Counted from the first letter of the stretch, positions 29,717 to 39,521 are shown. The stretch: DNA of 64,000 bases from Bog-756 sp963734435 (GCA_963734435.1 CAVTHA010000008.1:124001-188000), one strand, 5' to 3'. The notes: generated by a model not told the origin, from the letters alone. Made by a program: numbers and translations.

Positions 29717-30273
29717 GCGTCGAGGCCGGGCACGTCGGCGTTCGGATCCTTGGCCGCCTCGTCGGCCCGCCGGAGCCGCAGGGCGCTCTCGGCGTGCGGG
29801 AGGTCGACGAAGACGGCCGACTCCTCTCGGGTCATGCCCTCGCCCTGCATCGACAGGGTCCGCCGGCTACCGGCCGAGAGTCGGTCCCGGTAGGTCCGCT
29901 CGACGGAGACCAGGTAGCGCTTGGCCGGCACGTGGGCGGCGACGAGCGCGGCGATCCGGTCGCCCAGGACCGGACGCACGAACGCCGCGCCGACGGCTCC
30001 GTGCTGCTCCTCGCGCCCACCTGGGAGCAGGTGGCCCACGTCGTGCAGGAGGCCGGCCAGCTGGAGCTCGGCATCGTCCGGATCCGTGTGGCGCAGTCGG
30101 GCCGCACACTGGAGGCCGTGGTTGAGGATGGTCAGGCCCGCTAGGTCCTCATTCGGCTCCTCGGCGGCGCCCGAGCGGCGGAGCAGGACGACGACCGCCT
30201 CCAGGTCCGGGCTGGCCACGTAGGTCGCGGGCTGGTGGGGTGGGCTCACCGCCCGAGGGTAACCGTGGGACAC
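29683..30273 (-). CDS. HD-domain protein resembling PhnZ-type diiron oxygenases
   Basis: The 196-residue protein carries the expected metal-ligand pattern of the PhnZ branch of HD proteins: LNHGLQCAARL (His), LAGLLHDVGHLL (His-Asp), QHGAVGAAFV (His), ALVAAHVPAKRYLVSVE (His), and RLRRADEAAK (Asp). The AKRYL block and SMQGEGMTREESAVF are shared with PhnZ-like proteins, which oxidatively cleave C-P bonds of hydroxyphosphonates. No PhnY dioxygenase is nearby, so the substrate is uncertain. The downstream overlapping gene is a remnant phosphatase-superfamily enzyme. Start is GTG; a second GTG at 30249 is possible. Confidence 0.7.
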   Translation of the reverse strand: MSHGYPRAVSPPHQPATYVASPDLEAVVVLLRRSGAAEEPNEDLAGLTILNHGLQCAARLRHTDPDDAELQLAGLLHDVGHLLPGGREEQHGAVGAAFVRPVLGDRIAALVAAHVPAKRYLVSVERTYRDRLSAGSRRTLSMQGEGMTREESAVFVDLPHAESALRLRRADEAAKDPNADVPGLDAWLPTLTLVAG

Positions 30274-30297
30274 GACTCGACCGGATGGCCCGGGAGG

Positions 30298-31005
30298 TCA
30301 GCCGGGCGGGTCGATCGGGCTGTGCAGCAAGAGTCCGCCGTCACACACCACCACCTGGCCCGTCACCCAGGCCATCGAGTGCACGGCCAGGATGGCTTCG
30401 GCGATGTCATCGGCCCGGCCGAGCCGTCCGAGCGCCGTGCGCCCGGCCACCGCCGACAGCCAACTCCCGCTCCGGGGGATGGGGCCGAGCATCGGGGTGT
30501 CGGTGACCCCCGGCGCAACCGCGTTGACCCGCACCGGGGCCCATTCGACGGCCGCCACCTTGACCACCATGTCCAACGCGGCTTTGGACGCGCAGTACAG
30601 CCCCATGGTTCGATCGGGGAGTCGGGCGCTCACGCTGCTGACCGCCACGATCGACCCCCGCCCTTCGTCCACCATGGCCGGGCCGAGGCCGCGCATGGCC
30701 AGCCACACTCCTTTGGCGTTGACCCCCATCACTCGATCCCACTCGTCCGCGGTGGCTGTCGCCAACGCACCGCTGTGGCCGACGCCGACGGTGATGGTGA
30801 CCTGGCTCGGCACACCCACCCGGTCGAGGGTGGCCACCACGGCTGCGTCGACCTGAGCCGGGTCGGAGATGTCGCAGACGATGTCGGCCGGCTCGTTGCG
30901 GTCCCAGACGACGACCGCGCTCTCCGCGGCACGCAATCGGGCTGTCACCGCGCCGCCGATGCCCGATGCACCACCGATCACCACGGCTGGTCCTGTGGCC
31001 TGCAT
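30298..31005 (-). CDS. short-chain dehydrogenase/reductase
   Basis: Classical SDR of 235 residues. The dinucleotide loop is VVIGGASGIGGAVTARL; a Ser-Tyr-Lys set is visible in IVAVSSVSARLP and GLYCASKAALDMVV, and RVNAVAPGVTDTPML is the usual post-catalytic block. The aspartate in VVWDRNEPADIV after strand 2 favours NAD over NADP. The ATG at 31005 is chosen because it directly precedes the Rossmann strand. It is divergent from the APH-like kinase at 31189. Substrate is unknown. Confidence 0.9.
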   Translation of the reverse strand: MQATGPAVVIGGASGIGGAVTARLRAAESAVVVWDRNEPADIVCDISDPAQVDAAVVATLDRVGVPSQVTITVGVGHSGALATATADEWDRVMGVNAKGVWLAMRGLGPAMVDEGRGSIVAVSSVSARLPDRTMGLYCASKAALDMVVKVAAVEWAPVRVNAVAPGVTDTPMLGPIPRSGSWLSAVAGRTALGRLGRADDIAEAILAVHSMAWVTGQVVVCDGGLLLHSPIDPPG

Positions 31006-31188
31006 GGCATCCTCGCCCGCCGAGTCGGAACGGTCGGCAACCACCGGCAGACTATGTCGCTTCACGGTCTCACCGCCGCGGACCGTCCGCGGCGCCCGGC
31101 TTCTGGCGGGCACCGGACCGGCGGCTCGGACCGGGACGATCGGCCGCCGTATGTCAGACTCGATCGGACGAAGGGGACCGCGGCACAC

Positions 31189-32214
31189 ATGGCACTGACC
31201 ACCCGCAGGGACGACGCCGCGCTGGCGGCCGGCATCCAACAATGGCTCTCGTGCCACGAGGGCCTGGACGATCCCGTGGTGACCGAGGTCGACCGGCCCT
31301 CGGCCGGTTACTCGAGCGAAACCGTGGTGGTCGGGGTCACGTGGCGGATCGAAGGGGGCGTACCGTTCCGCAAGTCGCTGGTCGTGCGCATGGCCCCGCC
31401 CGAGGTCGGGACGTTCCGCCACTACGACCTGCGATCGCAATGGCAGGCCCAGATGGCCGCGGCGGCGGCCGGTGTGCCGGTGGCCGACCCGGTGGTCGAA
31501 ACCGATCCGGGGTGGCTGGGTGCCCCGTTCATCGTCATGCCCCGGGTCGACGGACACATCATCGGGGCCGTGGCCCATCTCGACCGGTGGTTGAGCGGCC
31601 AGAGCCGGCTGGACCAGGCCCGCCTGTACCGCAACTTCCTCGCCACGCTGTCCGACATCCACCGGGCCGATCTGGCCATGGTCAGCCAGGTGCCCCGGCG
31701 GGACAATGGCGCCGAGCTCGACTTCTGGGACGACTACCTGCACTGGTCGAGCGGAGGATCACCCGTCGCCGTGCTAGTCGAGGCCCTCGACTGGTGCCGC
31801 CGCCACCAGCCGGGCAGTGAGCCCGGGCCCGCCCTGCTCTGGGGAGACGCCCGCTTCGAGAACATGGTGTTCTCCGACGACCTGCAGCCGGCGGCCGTGC
31901 TCGACTGGGACATGACCACGGTGGGCGCACCCGAGCACGACCTGGCCTGGTTCACCAGTCTCGACGTCACCATGCACCGGCTCTTCGGGTCGAGGCTCGA
32001 TGGCTTCCCGTCCCGCGCCGACACCATCGCGCTGTTCGAAACAGGAGAGGGGCGCCCGGTGCAGGACCTCGACTGGTACGAGACGCTGGCCATGGTGCGC
32101 AGCACGGCCATCATGACCCGGATCGGCTACCTGCAGGTCGAAGCCGGTGAGCCCCTGATGCTGCCGGTCCACGACAATCCCGTCCTCGACCTCCTGAAGG
32201 CCCGCATCGCATGA
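31189..32214 (+). CDS. APH/ACAD10-type phosphotransferase-fold protein
   Basis: A 341-residue kinase-like protein. The glycine-loop equivalent is DRPSAGYSSETVVVGVTW. The catalytic loop reads LLWGDARFENMVF, with Trp where antibiotic kinases have His, as in the ACAD10/FadE36-associated subgroup, and the metal motif is AVLDWDMTTVGAPEHDLAWF. Such proteins often accompany acyl-CoA or steroid catabolic genes and probably phosphorylate small hydroxylated lipids rather than antibiotics (inference). It precedes the gene at 32267 by 52 nt on the same strand. Confidence 0.85.
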   Translation: MALTTRRDDAALAAGIQQWLSCHEGLDDPVVTEVDRPSAGYSSETVVVGVTWRIEGGVPFRKSLVVRMAPPEVGTFRHYDLRSQWQAQMAAAAAGVPVADPVVETDPGWLGAPFIVMPRVDGHIIGAVAHLDRWLSGQSRLDQARLYRNFLATLSDIHRADLAMVSQVPRRDNGAELDFWDDYLHWSSGGSPVAVLVEALDWCRRHQPGSEPGPALLWGDARFENMVFSDDLQPAAVLDWDMTTVGAPEHDLAWFTSLDVTMHRLFGSRLDGFPSRADTIALFETGEGRPVQDLDWYETLAMVRSTAIMTRIGYLQVEAGEPLMLPVHDNPVLDLLKARIA

Positions 32215-32266
32215 GGCCGATCGGGGCATCGACCGCTGGTCACGGTGACCTCCGGGGCGCTCGACC

Positions 32267-33432
32267 GTGACATCGGGGGACGGGCCGCTGGTCGATGCCG
32301 ACGAGGCGTTCACCCACCAGATCGCCGAGACCCATGCCCACGTGTTCGACGCCGACCGCTCGTGGACCGAGAAGGTGTGTGCCATGGCCGCAGCCCGGGA
32401 CGGCCACCTCCAGGTGGGCTTCGGGATCGGCAAGTACACCAACCGCAACGTGTTCGACGGCTACGCCAGCATCTCGCGGGACGCGAGCAGTGGACCGTGC
32501 GCGCCAGCCGCCGGCTCTCGGACCAGCCGGACATCCTGTCGGTCGGGCCGATCTCCTACGCGGTGACGGAGCCGTATCGCCGGGTGGTGTTCACCTGCGC
32601 CGCCAACGACGAGGTGCCGGTGGCCTTCGAGTGGGTGTTCGAAGCGGTTGTGCCCGCCCAGCTCGAGGACCGGGACCGCAGCCGGTCGCGACGGGGCTAC
32701 CGCCTCGACTCGGACCTGCTCCGCTACCACCAGGTGGGCGTGGCTTCGGGCTGGATCGACGTCGACGGCGAGCGCACCGACATCGAGCCCTCGACGTGGT
32801 TCACCAGTCGCGATCACTCGTGGGGCATCCGCCACGACGTGGGGCTGGCGCCCACCGACATCGAGCCGTCCGGCGGCCTCATCCCCGGTGTCGCCTTCCG
32901 CTTCTCGTGGAGCCCGATGCTGCTCGAGCGGCCCGACGGCTCCCGCTACGGCCTGCACCACCAGCACCGCCACCTCAAAGCGTTCGGCTACGAGGAGCAG
33001 CGGATGGAAGGGACGGTCGAGGAGCCCGACGGAGGCGTGCAGCGGATCGCCTCCCTACGGAGCGAGCTCACCTTCGATCCGTCCAACCGGCGGGTCCTCG
33101 GCGGCACCATCGTGTTGATCATGGAGGATGGGTCCGAGCGACCGGTGACGGTTCGCGCCCTCGGCGACACCGGCGTGCACCTCGGCCTCGGTCTCTACAT
33201 GGGGCTCGACGGCCACCATCACGGGGAGTGGCGCGGTTCGCTTCACATCGAGGGCGAGTACGTCCCCGACTGCACCGACCCGGCGGTGGCCCGTCGGATC
33301 CACCAGATCCGGGACACCGTCGTGGCCGTGGACGACCCGGTCGGTGGCGGCAAGGGGTGGGCCAATCTGCAGACCACGGTGGCCGGGGCCTGGCCCGAGC
33401 TGGGCCTGGACGAGGATTCCTCCTTCATCTGA
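32267..33432 (+). CDS. conserved protein, possibly DUF7064/DUF7065-like (frameshifted)
   Basis: From the GTG at 32267 the frame reads FTHQIAETHAHVFDADRSWT and FGIGKYTNRNVFDGYASISR. Near 32487 one base appears missing, and the reading continues as REQWTVRASRRLSDQPDILS through FTSRDHSWGIRHDVG, RFSWSPMLLERPDGSRYGLH and GEWRGSLHIEGEYVPD to 33432. The repeated beta-rich, His/Trp-rich blocks suggest two lipocalin-like barrels. Genes of this type commonly sit beside APH-like kinases and sulfotransferases; I assign the DUF names from memory of the pattern, with low certainty. Function is unknown. Confidence 0.7.
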
Positions 33433-33456
33433 ATCCCCGTACCGGCCCGAGACCCG

Positions 33457-34596
33457 CTACCGCTCGGCTCCGAACCGCTCGAAGTACGCGGCGAACCGGT
33501 TCCGGACGGTGTCGGCGTCGAGGCCGAACTCCTCCAACGCGAATTCGTGGACGCCGTGCTGATGGGGCGGGTGGGCTCGGGCCCAGTCCTCGACCGGCTG
33601 GCGGCCGGCGCCGAGCTCCATCCCGAGCCGGTCGTAGGCGGACCCGATGGCGGCCACCGGGTCGGATTGGAGGGCGTCGAATTCGATGTCGGCGAAGCAC
33701 TCCTCACCCATGCGGGTACGGAACGCCAGGGCGCGCCGAACCGCTTCGGACCACAGGTCCAACTGCTCGAGGCCGAGCTCGACGGCGTCACCTTCGTCAC
33801 TGACCCAGCTCCGGGTGTAGGCGATGAGGCTGCAGACGGAACCAAGGACCTCGACCGGGTCCCGGTGGGTCCAGAGGAACTTCGAGCCGGGATAGGCAGT
33901 CCGCAGCTCGTCGAGGGCCAACATGTGGACCGGCGTCTTCACCTGCCAGAGCCGCGGCGGGCAGTGCCACTGCAACAGCTGCAGCACCTGCCGGTGGAAC
34001 CGGTAGGTGGAAGCCATGTCGCAGTCCCGGACCCAGGCCGAATAGGCCGGGGCCCGGGCCATCCCGTTGAAGTGCTCGGTGCGGAAGTCCATACCCAACA
34101 GGTCCTGGCACTCGGTCGGTCCGGTCGGACTCTGGAAGTGCAGCGAGCGCATCCTGGGGAAGGCCTCGTACATGAGGTCGAGGCCCTGCTCGGCCTGGTG
34201 GATGCGCGGGTCGGTGCGCTCGGTGGCGGTCTCCGGGGGTGGCACCGGCGAAGAGGATTCCCACAGCCTGATCGAGCGGATCTGCGGATCGGCCGCCAGC
34301 AGGTTGCTGAGCGCGGTGGTTCCGGTCCGGGGCAGTCCGATGACGCAGAGCGGCCCCCCGACCTGCTCGTCACCGATGTCCGGGTGAGCGGCCAGCTCGC
34401 CGACGATCCGGAGCCGGTTGGCCAGCAGCATGCCGAGCCGGCCTCCGAGGATCTCCTCGCCCAGCGGGGTGAGGGCCGCCTCCCGGTTGAGGGAGTCGAC
34501 CAGCCGGTCGAGTCCCTCGCGCCACTCCGTCCCCCCGAAGTCCTCCAGCCCGGCCTCGCCCATCGCCCGCTGCACCAAGCGGGTCGCATCGATCAT
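33457..34596 (-). CDS. sulfotransferase family protein
   Basis: A 379-residue PAPS-dependent sulfotransferase of the bacterial Sulfotransfer_3 type. The 5'-phosphosulfate loop is LCVIGLPRTGTTALSNLLAA near residue 85, and the 3'-phosphate region FLWTHRDPVEVLGSVCSLI is near 255. WQVKTPVHMLALDELR lies between them. Its ATG overlaps the stop of the SDR gene at 34596 by one base (TGATG), so the two are translationally coupled. The likely acceptor is a hydroxylated lipid or sterol-like compound, by context only. Confidence 0.92.
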   Translation of the reverse strand: MIDATRLVQRAMGEAGLEDFGGTEWREGLDRLVDSLNREAALTPLGEEILGGRLGMLLANRLRIVGELAAHPDIGDEQVGGPLCVIGLPRTGTTALSNLLAADPQIRSIRLWESSSPVPPPETATERTDPRIHQAEQGLDLMYEAFPRMRSLHFQSPTGPTECQDLLGMDFRTEHFNGMARAPAYSAWVRDCDMASTYRFHRQVLQLLQWHCPPRLWQVKTPVHMLALDELRTAYPGSKFLWTHRDPVEVLGSVCSLIAYTRSWVSDEGDAVELGLEQLDLWSEAVRRALAFRTRMGEECFADIEFDALQSDPVAAIGSAYDRLGMELGAGRQPVEDWARAHPPHQHGVHEFALEEFGLDADTVRNRFAAYFERFGAER

Positions 34597-35399
34597 CAGA
34601 CGAAATCCGAACCGCCGTCGACGTTCACATTGGCACCGGTGACGTAGCCGTTGGCCCGCGAGGCCAGATAGGCGGTGAGGGTGGCGACCTCCTCGGGGAG
34701 CCCGGCCCGTCCGAGGTCGGCTGGTTGGTGGAAGTGCCGTTCGATCCAGGTCATCACGTCGTGGGGATCGGTGGCGTCGAGGCCTTCCGCCTCGAACATG
34801 TCGCGCAGGCCCTCGCTGAAGCTGGCGGTCACGATCGAGCCCGGGCTGACCGTGTTGACCAGGATGCCCTCGGGGGCGAGCGACTTGGCCAGGTTCTTCG
34901 ACACACTGGCCAGGGCGGCCTTGGCCGCGGTGTAGGCCACCAGCATCGGGCTCTGGCGCTGGATCGAATGGGCGGACACGTTGACGATCCTCGCCCACTC
35001 CGCCTGGCGGAGGAGCGGCAGCCCGGCCCGCACACACCGCACCGCCGCCATCAGCCCGATCTCGAAGGTGGCGTCCCAGTCGCGGTCCTCGAGCTGCTCG
35101 AACCGCCCGGCTCCGGGTCCGAGGGTGTTGACGAGGATGTTGAGCGAGACCCACCGCCCGCGCAGCTCCTCGAAAGCCGCGTCGACCTCGGACCGCACGG
35201 TGACGTCGACCGAGAGTCCGAGCGATTCGCCTCGGCCGGCCTGATGGAGCGAGGCAACGGTCTCGTCGAGCGCCTCGCGGCCGCGAGCCAGCACGGCGAC
35301 GTCGGCCCCTTCGGCGACCAGGCGTTCGGCGATGGCCCGCCCCATCCCCTTCGATCCACCGGTCACGACGGCCTTGGCGTCGTTCATCCCCAAGTCCAT
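34596..35399 (-). CDS. short-chain dehydrogenase/reductase
   Basis: 267-residue SDR. The cofactor loop AVVTGGSKGMGRAIAERLV, the NTLGPGAGRFEQL block in place of NNAG, the catalytic Ser in IVNVSAHSIQ, Tyr-x3-Lys in VAYTAAKAALASV, and a C-terminal GANVNVDGGSDF are all present. ARGREALDE after strand 2 favours NADP. The ATG at 35399 follows GAGGAG at 7 nt. It lies between the DUF1214 gene and the coupled sulfotransferase, probably one operon. Confidence 0.92.
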   Translation of the reverse strand: MDLGMNDAKAVVTGGSKGMGRAIAERLVAEGADVAVLARGREALDETVASLHQAGRGESLGLSVDVTVRSEVDAAFEELRGRWVSLNILVNTLGPGAGRFEQLEDRDWDATFEIGLMAAVRCVRAGLPLLRQAEWARIVNVSAHSIQRQSPMLVAYTAAKAALASVSKNLAKSLAPEGILVNTVSPGSIVTASFSEGLRDMFEAEGLDATDPHDVMTWIERHFHQPADLGRAGLPEEVATLTAYLASRANGYVTGANVNVDGGSDFV

Positions 35400-35409
35400 G
35401 GCGATCTCC

Positions 35410-36645
35410 TCAGCGCGGAAAGCGCCGCTCGACGGCCGCTCGACGGGCGGCGAGCTCCCGACGACGCTCCTCGCCTTCGACCCGCGGCGCACCGGCGGGC
35501 AGGGCATCCGCCAGGTCGGCGAAGGGCAGGACACGCACCGCCGGAACCGGCGCGGCGTCGGCCCGCAGCCAGCGGAAGATCATGGCGCCGTGGTGGTTGC
35601 CGGCGGTGTCGAGCCAGTTGGCCAGCCCCGGATCGACATGAGCCACGACGGCACGGAACACACCGTCGGGGTCCAGCCGCGCCTGGTGCCCGTTGAGGCT
35701 CGACTGCCGGTTGGCGTAGTCGATCGATGCCCACCAGTAGTTCCCGAGCGAGACACTCCAATAGACGGCCGGCGGTGGGGTCACCTCGATCAGCAGTGCC
35801 TCGTCGTCACCCAGGGTCCACGAGCCCCACGTGCTCACGTTCTCGGCAGCCGCTCCCATACCAGTGAGCGCCGCCGGCTCGCGGAAGCAGTTCACACCCT
35901 GGCTACGCCCGCCCTCCTCCACGTCGAGCCAGAACTCCACGCTGGCCTCCATGAACTCACCGATGGCCCGCAGCTGACCGCCCACACCGGCGGGGGACAG
36001 CGCAGCGGGGACGGCTGGTGGGCGGGTCGTGGTCGGACGACGAGTGCACTCGATGGACAGGTCGGCCGGTACCTCCGCGGTCCAGTCGTAGAAGAATTGG
36101 CGGACGACGAGCGACGAACTGCGCTCGTCCAGTGGCATCCAGTTACCGGGGTGCTCCTCGGCCGAGAGCACCAGCTCGAACCGGCCCTCGCCGTCCATCT
36201 GGAGGTCGTCGGCCACTACGTTGCCGGTGTTCTCCATGCCCCCCATGGCCTGGAAACCGAGGTACCGGACCGAGTTGCGGCGGCCCCGCACCAGGTACGT
36301 GGCGTCTCCCCGGATGGCCGCCCCGGAGTAAGCCGCGTCCGGGCAGTCCATCCCCCACTTGAGCACGTTGTCGACATTGGCCGGGGTGAATCGGGGCCGG
36401 TACGGGTCCGAGCTGCGCAGGGCCTCGTCGATGCCGAGGGCCAGCAGGACCAGCAGGTGGCGGTAGCCCTCAGCCCGGTCGACGGCGTCCACCGGAGCCC
36501 GGGTGGAGCGGAGGACCGAGCCGGCCCGGGACAGCGATCCGAGCATGTGCTCCCAGTCCTCGCCCGAGAGCAGCGACTCGGCGTCGGAGGGGCGGCGGCC
36601 GTAGGCCGAACCGACCGAGCCCGGGGCCCACGCCGGAGCTTGCAT
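35410..36645 (-). CDS. DUF1214-domain protein
   Basis: A 411-residue protein. The C-terminal half carries the DUF1214 pattern (AAENVSTWGSWTLGDDEALL, PPAVYWSVSLGNYWWASIDY, NRQSSLNGHQARLDPDG, NWLDTAGNHHGAMIFRW). The N-terminal half (RFTPANVDNVLKWGMDCPDA, AAIRGDATYLVRGRRNSVRY) is like the DUF1254-type partner domain. The family is common beside short-chain dehydrogenases and sulfotransferases in actinobacteria, with unknown function. The ATG at 36645 follows GGAGG; an in-frame GTG three codons earlier is less well placed. No signal peptide is seen. Confidence 0.85.
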   Translation of the reverse strand: MQAPAWAPGSVGSAYGRRPSDAESLLSGEDWEHMLGSLSRAGSVLRSTRAPVDAVDRAEGYRHLLVLLALGIDEALRSSDPYRPRFTPANVDNVLKWGMDCPDAAYSGAAIRGDATYLVRGRRNSVRYLGFQAMGGMENTGNVVADDLQMDGEGRFELVLSAEEHPGNWMPLDERSSSLVVRQFFYDWTAEVPADLSIECTRRPTTTRPPAVPAALSPAGVGGQLRAIGEFMEASVEFWLDVEEGGRSQGVNCFREPAALTGMGAAAENVSTWGSWTLGDDEALLIEVTPPPAVYWSVSLGNYWWASIDYANRQSSLNGHQARLDPDGVFRAVVAHVDPGLANWLDTAGNHHGAMIFRWLRADAAPVPAVRVLPFADLADALPAGAPRVEGEERRRELAARRAAVERRFPR

Positions 36646-36758
36646 GCGGTCCACACCTCCTCGGGGGTGAAGAAAGGTTCCGGTGACGAAAGGTTGGCCG
36701 AGCCTAACCGGCCCGACTGCGAGTGATCCGGGGCGCGATGTTCGGCGCCGTCCGGCGG

Positions 36759-38294
36759 TCAGCCCGGCTCGCCCATTCCGTCGGCCTCGGATAGGGAGAG
36801 GGGGTCCGCCGACGCCGCCGGGCCGTCGGCGGGAGCCCGGCCGGCACCGTCCCGGCCCGGATCGGCGTTGATCAACAGGCCACCGACCACGGCCGCCAGC
36901 ACCAGGGACCCTGCTGCCCAGGCGCTGGCCACGGCGAACCCGTGCACCGTGGCCTGGGCCTCGATGCCCGGAACGCGGGCATGGGTGGCCAGATACGACG
37001 CCGTGGCGGTGGCCGCGATGGTATTGAGCAGGGCAGTGCCAATCGAGGCCCCGACCTGCTGGGACGTATTGGTGGCGGCCGAGGTCACCCCGGCATCACG
37101 GGGCTCGGCCCGGCTGGTGGCCGTGCTGATTGCAGGCACCATGGCAATGCCGAGGCCGAGGCCGAGCAGGAGTTCGGTCGGCAGGATGTGCCCCACATAC
37201 GAGGCGTCGGGAGTCAGCTGGGTGAGGAGTGCCACCCCGACCGCGGCGATGAGCATCCCCGGGATGATCAGCATCCGTGTCCGCACATGGGCCATCAGGC
37301 GACTGGCCAGCTGGGTGGCCGCCAATCCGTTGACCACCATCAGCGGGAGGAAGGCCAGCCCGGCCTTCAGGGGCGAATAACCGTCCACCGTCTGCAGCAG
37401 GTAGGTGAGGAAGAGAAAGGTGCCGTACATCCCGAGCACGGCCAGGATGATGGCGAGAAACGACCCGCCGCGGTTCCGGTCGGCCACGATCCGCAGCGGC
37501 AGGAGCGGGCTGGCCACCCTCGACTGGACCAACGCGAAGGCGGCCAGCAGTAGCACCGATGCAAGCAGCGACACGATGACCCGGGCCGCGCCCCAGCCGT
37601 CGGTGCCCGCTTCGCCCAGGGCGTACACCAGGGCGACCAGCCCCCCGCAGCCGAGGATGGTGCCGGGGACGTCGAGCCTTACCTCCGGGTGGCCCTTGGT
37701 ACGGGGGATGACCGCGGACGCCCCCAGCGCGACGGCGGCGGCGATGGGCAGGTTCACGTACAGGCACCAGCGCCAGTCGAGGTACTGGGTCAACAGCCCG
37801 CCGAGGATGAGCCCGAAGGCCGCCCCGCCGATGGCGATCGAGGCGTAGATGCCGAAGGCCCGCCCTCGTTGGCGCGGGTCGGCGAACGTGGTGGTGAGCA
37901 GTGAGAGCACCGAAGGAGCGAGCAGAGCTCCGAAGACCCCCTGGAGGGCGCGGGCCCCCACCAGCATCCCGGTGTTCTGCGCCGCACCGCCGATCGCCGA
38001 AGCGATGGCGAAGCCGATCACGCCCACCATCAGGGTGCGCCTGGGTCCGACCATGTCGCTGATCCGCCCCCCGAGGAGGAGCAGTCCACCGAAGCCCAGG
38101 GTGTAGGCGGTAATCACCCACTGCCGGTCGGTGTTGGTGAAGCCCAGCGACCGCTGGGCCGAGGGCAGGGCGATGATCATGATGGTGGTGTCGAGCACCA
38201 CCATCAACTGAGCGGCGGCGATGACGACGAGGATCCACCAGTGGGCCCGAGTCGGTGCGCCAGCCCGCTCGGGCGCAGTGGCGACCGAGGTCAC
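36759..38294 (-). CDS. MFS exporter, DHA2 (EmrB/QacA) family
   Basis: A 511-residue drug:H+ antiporter of the 14-helix type. The first helix (WWILVVIAAAQLMVVLDTTI) carries the D1 motif LDTTIMIIALP. Motif A is GRISDMVGPRRTLM, motif C-like GGLLTQYLDWRW follows helix 5, and later helices alternate regularly to residue ~480. A hydrophilic Ala/Asp/Gly-rich tail ends the protein. The start is GTG. No regulator is adjacent, and substrate cannot be deduced. Confidence 0.9.
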   Translation of the reverse strand: MTSVATAPERAGAPTRAHWWILVVIAAAQLMVVLDTTIMIIALPSAQRSLGFTNTDRQWVITAYTLGFGGLLLLGGRISDMVGPRRTLMVGVIGFAIASAIGGAAQNTGMLVGARALQGVFGALLAPSVLSLLTTTFADPRQRGRAFGIYASIAIGGAAFGLILGGLLTQYLDWRWCLYVNLPIAAAVALGASAVIPRTKGHPEVRLDVPGTILGCGGLVALVYALGEAGTDGWGAARVIVSLLASVLLLAAFALVQSRVASPLLPLRIVADRNRGGSFLAIILAVLGMYGTFLFLTYLLQTVDGYSPLKAGLAFLPLMVVNGLAATQLASRLMAHVRTRMLIIPGMLIAAVGVALLTQLTPDASYVGHILPTELLLGLGLGIAMVPAISTATSRAEPRDAGVTSAATNTSQQVGASIGTALLNTIAATATASYLATHARVPGIEAQATVHGFAVASAWAAGSLVLAAVVGGLLINADPGRDGAGRAPADGPAASADPLSLSEADGMGEPG

Positions 38295-38743
38295 CGCGGC
38301 ACTCCGCGTCCAGGTCGTCCGGGCACCGGGCGCGATCCGGCGCCATCAGCACCGCCCGACCGCTGATCGGCCACCAGGTTCAGGCGCGGCGCGCTCTGCT
38401 TCGGGCCCTCGAACGACAAACGCCCCTCGTGCCGTTGCCCGGACTCCACATCCGCCAGACCGTCCAACCGGACGTGAGGCTGGCGAGGCCGCGTGCTCGT
38501 CACCGGACTCCCTTTCTCCAGGATCAACATTGAGGCAGGCCCAGCTCGGAGCATACGGGGACCACCACGGCCACCCTGCCGGAGGCCGAACGACCTCGTC
38601 AACCCGCGAGTCGCTCCGCCGAGGAACGCCGATCCGCTCGGCGCTGGCCGGCGTTGAGGAGCCGGGGCCCGACGATCGGCTCTGGACAGAGCCGACACTC
38701 CTGTCAGCGGGCGTCCATCATCTGGACCCCTATCGTGTCGGGG
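38295..38743. other. 449-bp stretch without a supported gene
   Basis: Divergent intergenic region between the MFS exporter and the MetF-like gene. Open frames exist on both strands but are Arg/Ser/Pro-rich, lack ribosome-binding sites and match nothing I recognise. It must contain two promoters; I see no clear operator or riboswitch. Confidence 0.5.
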
Positions 38744-39521
38744 ATGGGCGAGTTCAAGATCATCTGTGAGATCGAACCGGCGACCAGACCCGATCTGATG
38801 CGGGTGCGTCACCAGATCGGAGTCCTGAGTCGGGTCTCCGGGGCATTCCTGATCCCCGACAACCACATCGGTCGGGCCACGGTGTCGAGCATCGCCGTCG
38901 CCCACGAAGTCGAGCTCATGGGAGGCCGGGCCATCGCCTGCATCAACGCTCGGGACCGGAACGTCCTCGGTTTCCAGCGGGACCTGCTCACTGCCGCCGC
39001 CTACGGGGTGAAGGAGTTCCTGTTCGTCTACGGCGACCGACCCGAGTCGGGCTCCCGCTCGGACGACCTCAGCGTGCGCTCCATGCTGATCGAAGCCCGG
39101 CGGTTCGCCGCCCGGGCCGACCCCGGAGATCCGCTGCGGATCGGGGTGGCCTCCGGTCTCCGACCCCTGCCAAGGTGGAAGCAGGCGGCTGACTTCTTGT
39201 TCGCCCAGGTCTCCTTCTCGGCTGCGGCGCTCGTCGCCTGGCGCGGCGTCGATCGACTTCGACGGACCGGTGTTCGCCGGCGTCATGGTGGTCCCGAGCG
39301 TCGCCATGGCGCGAAAGCTGTCGAAGGAGATCCCCGAGTTGGCCATCCCCGACGAGATCACCCAGCGGCTCGAGGGCGACGGCAACGCCGGGATCGACAT
39401 CGCCCGTGATCTCGTACAGGAGATCCGGTCCTCGGGCGCCTTCGACGGCATCCATCTCATCCCGGTCAACCGCTACCGTGACGTGGCTACGATGCTCGAG
39501 CGGCTCGACATGCAGGCCTAA
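38744..39521 (+). CDS. methylenetetrahydrofolate reductase-like protein (frameshifted)
   Basis: The frame from ATG 38744 reads FKIICEIEPATRPDLMRVRH, SGAFLIPDNHIGRATVSSIA and CINARDRNVLGFQRDLLTAA then LFVYGDRPESG, matching the MetF/MTHFR TIM barrel with the folate/flavin Asp-rich loop. Near 39242 one extra C shifts the frame; reading through gives AASIDFDGPVFAGVMVVPSV, then RLEGDGNAGIDIARDLV and GIHLIPVNRY to 39521. The final strands are typical of MetF. At ~258 residues it is shorter than E. coli MetF (about 296), so it may be a divergent paralogue rather than the housekeeping enzyme. Confidence 0.75.
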
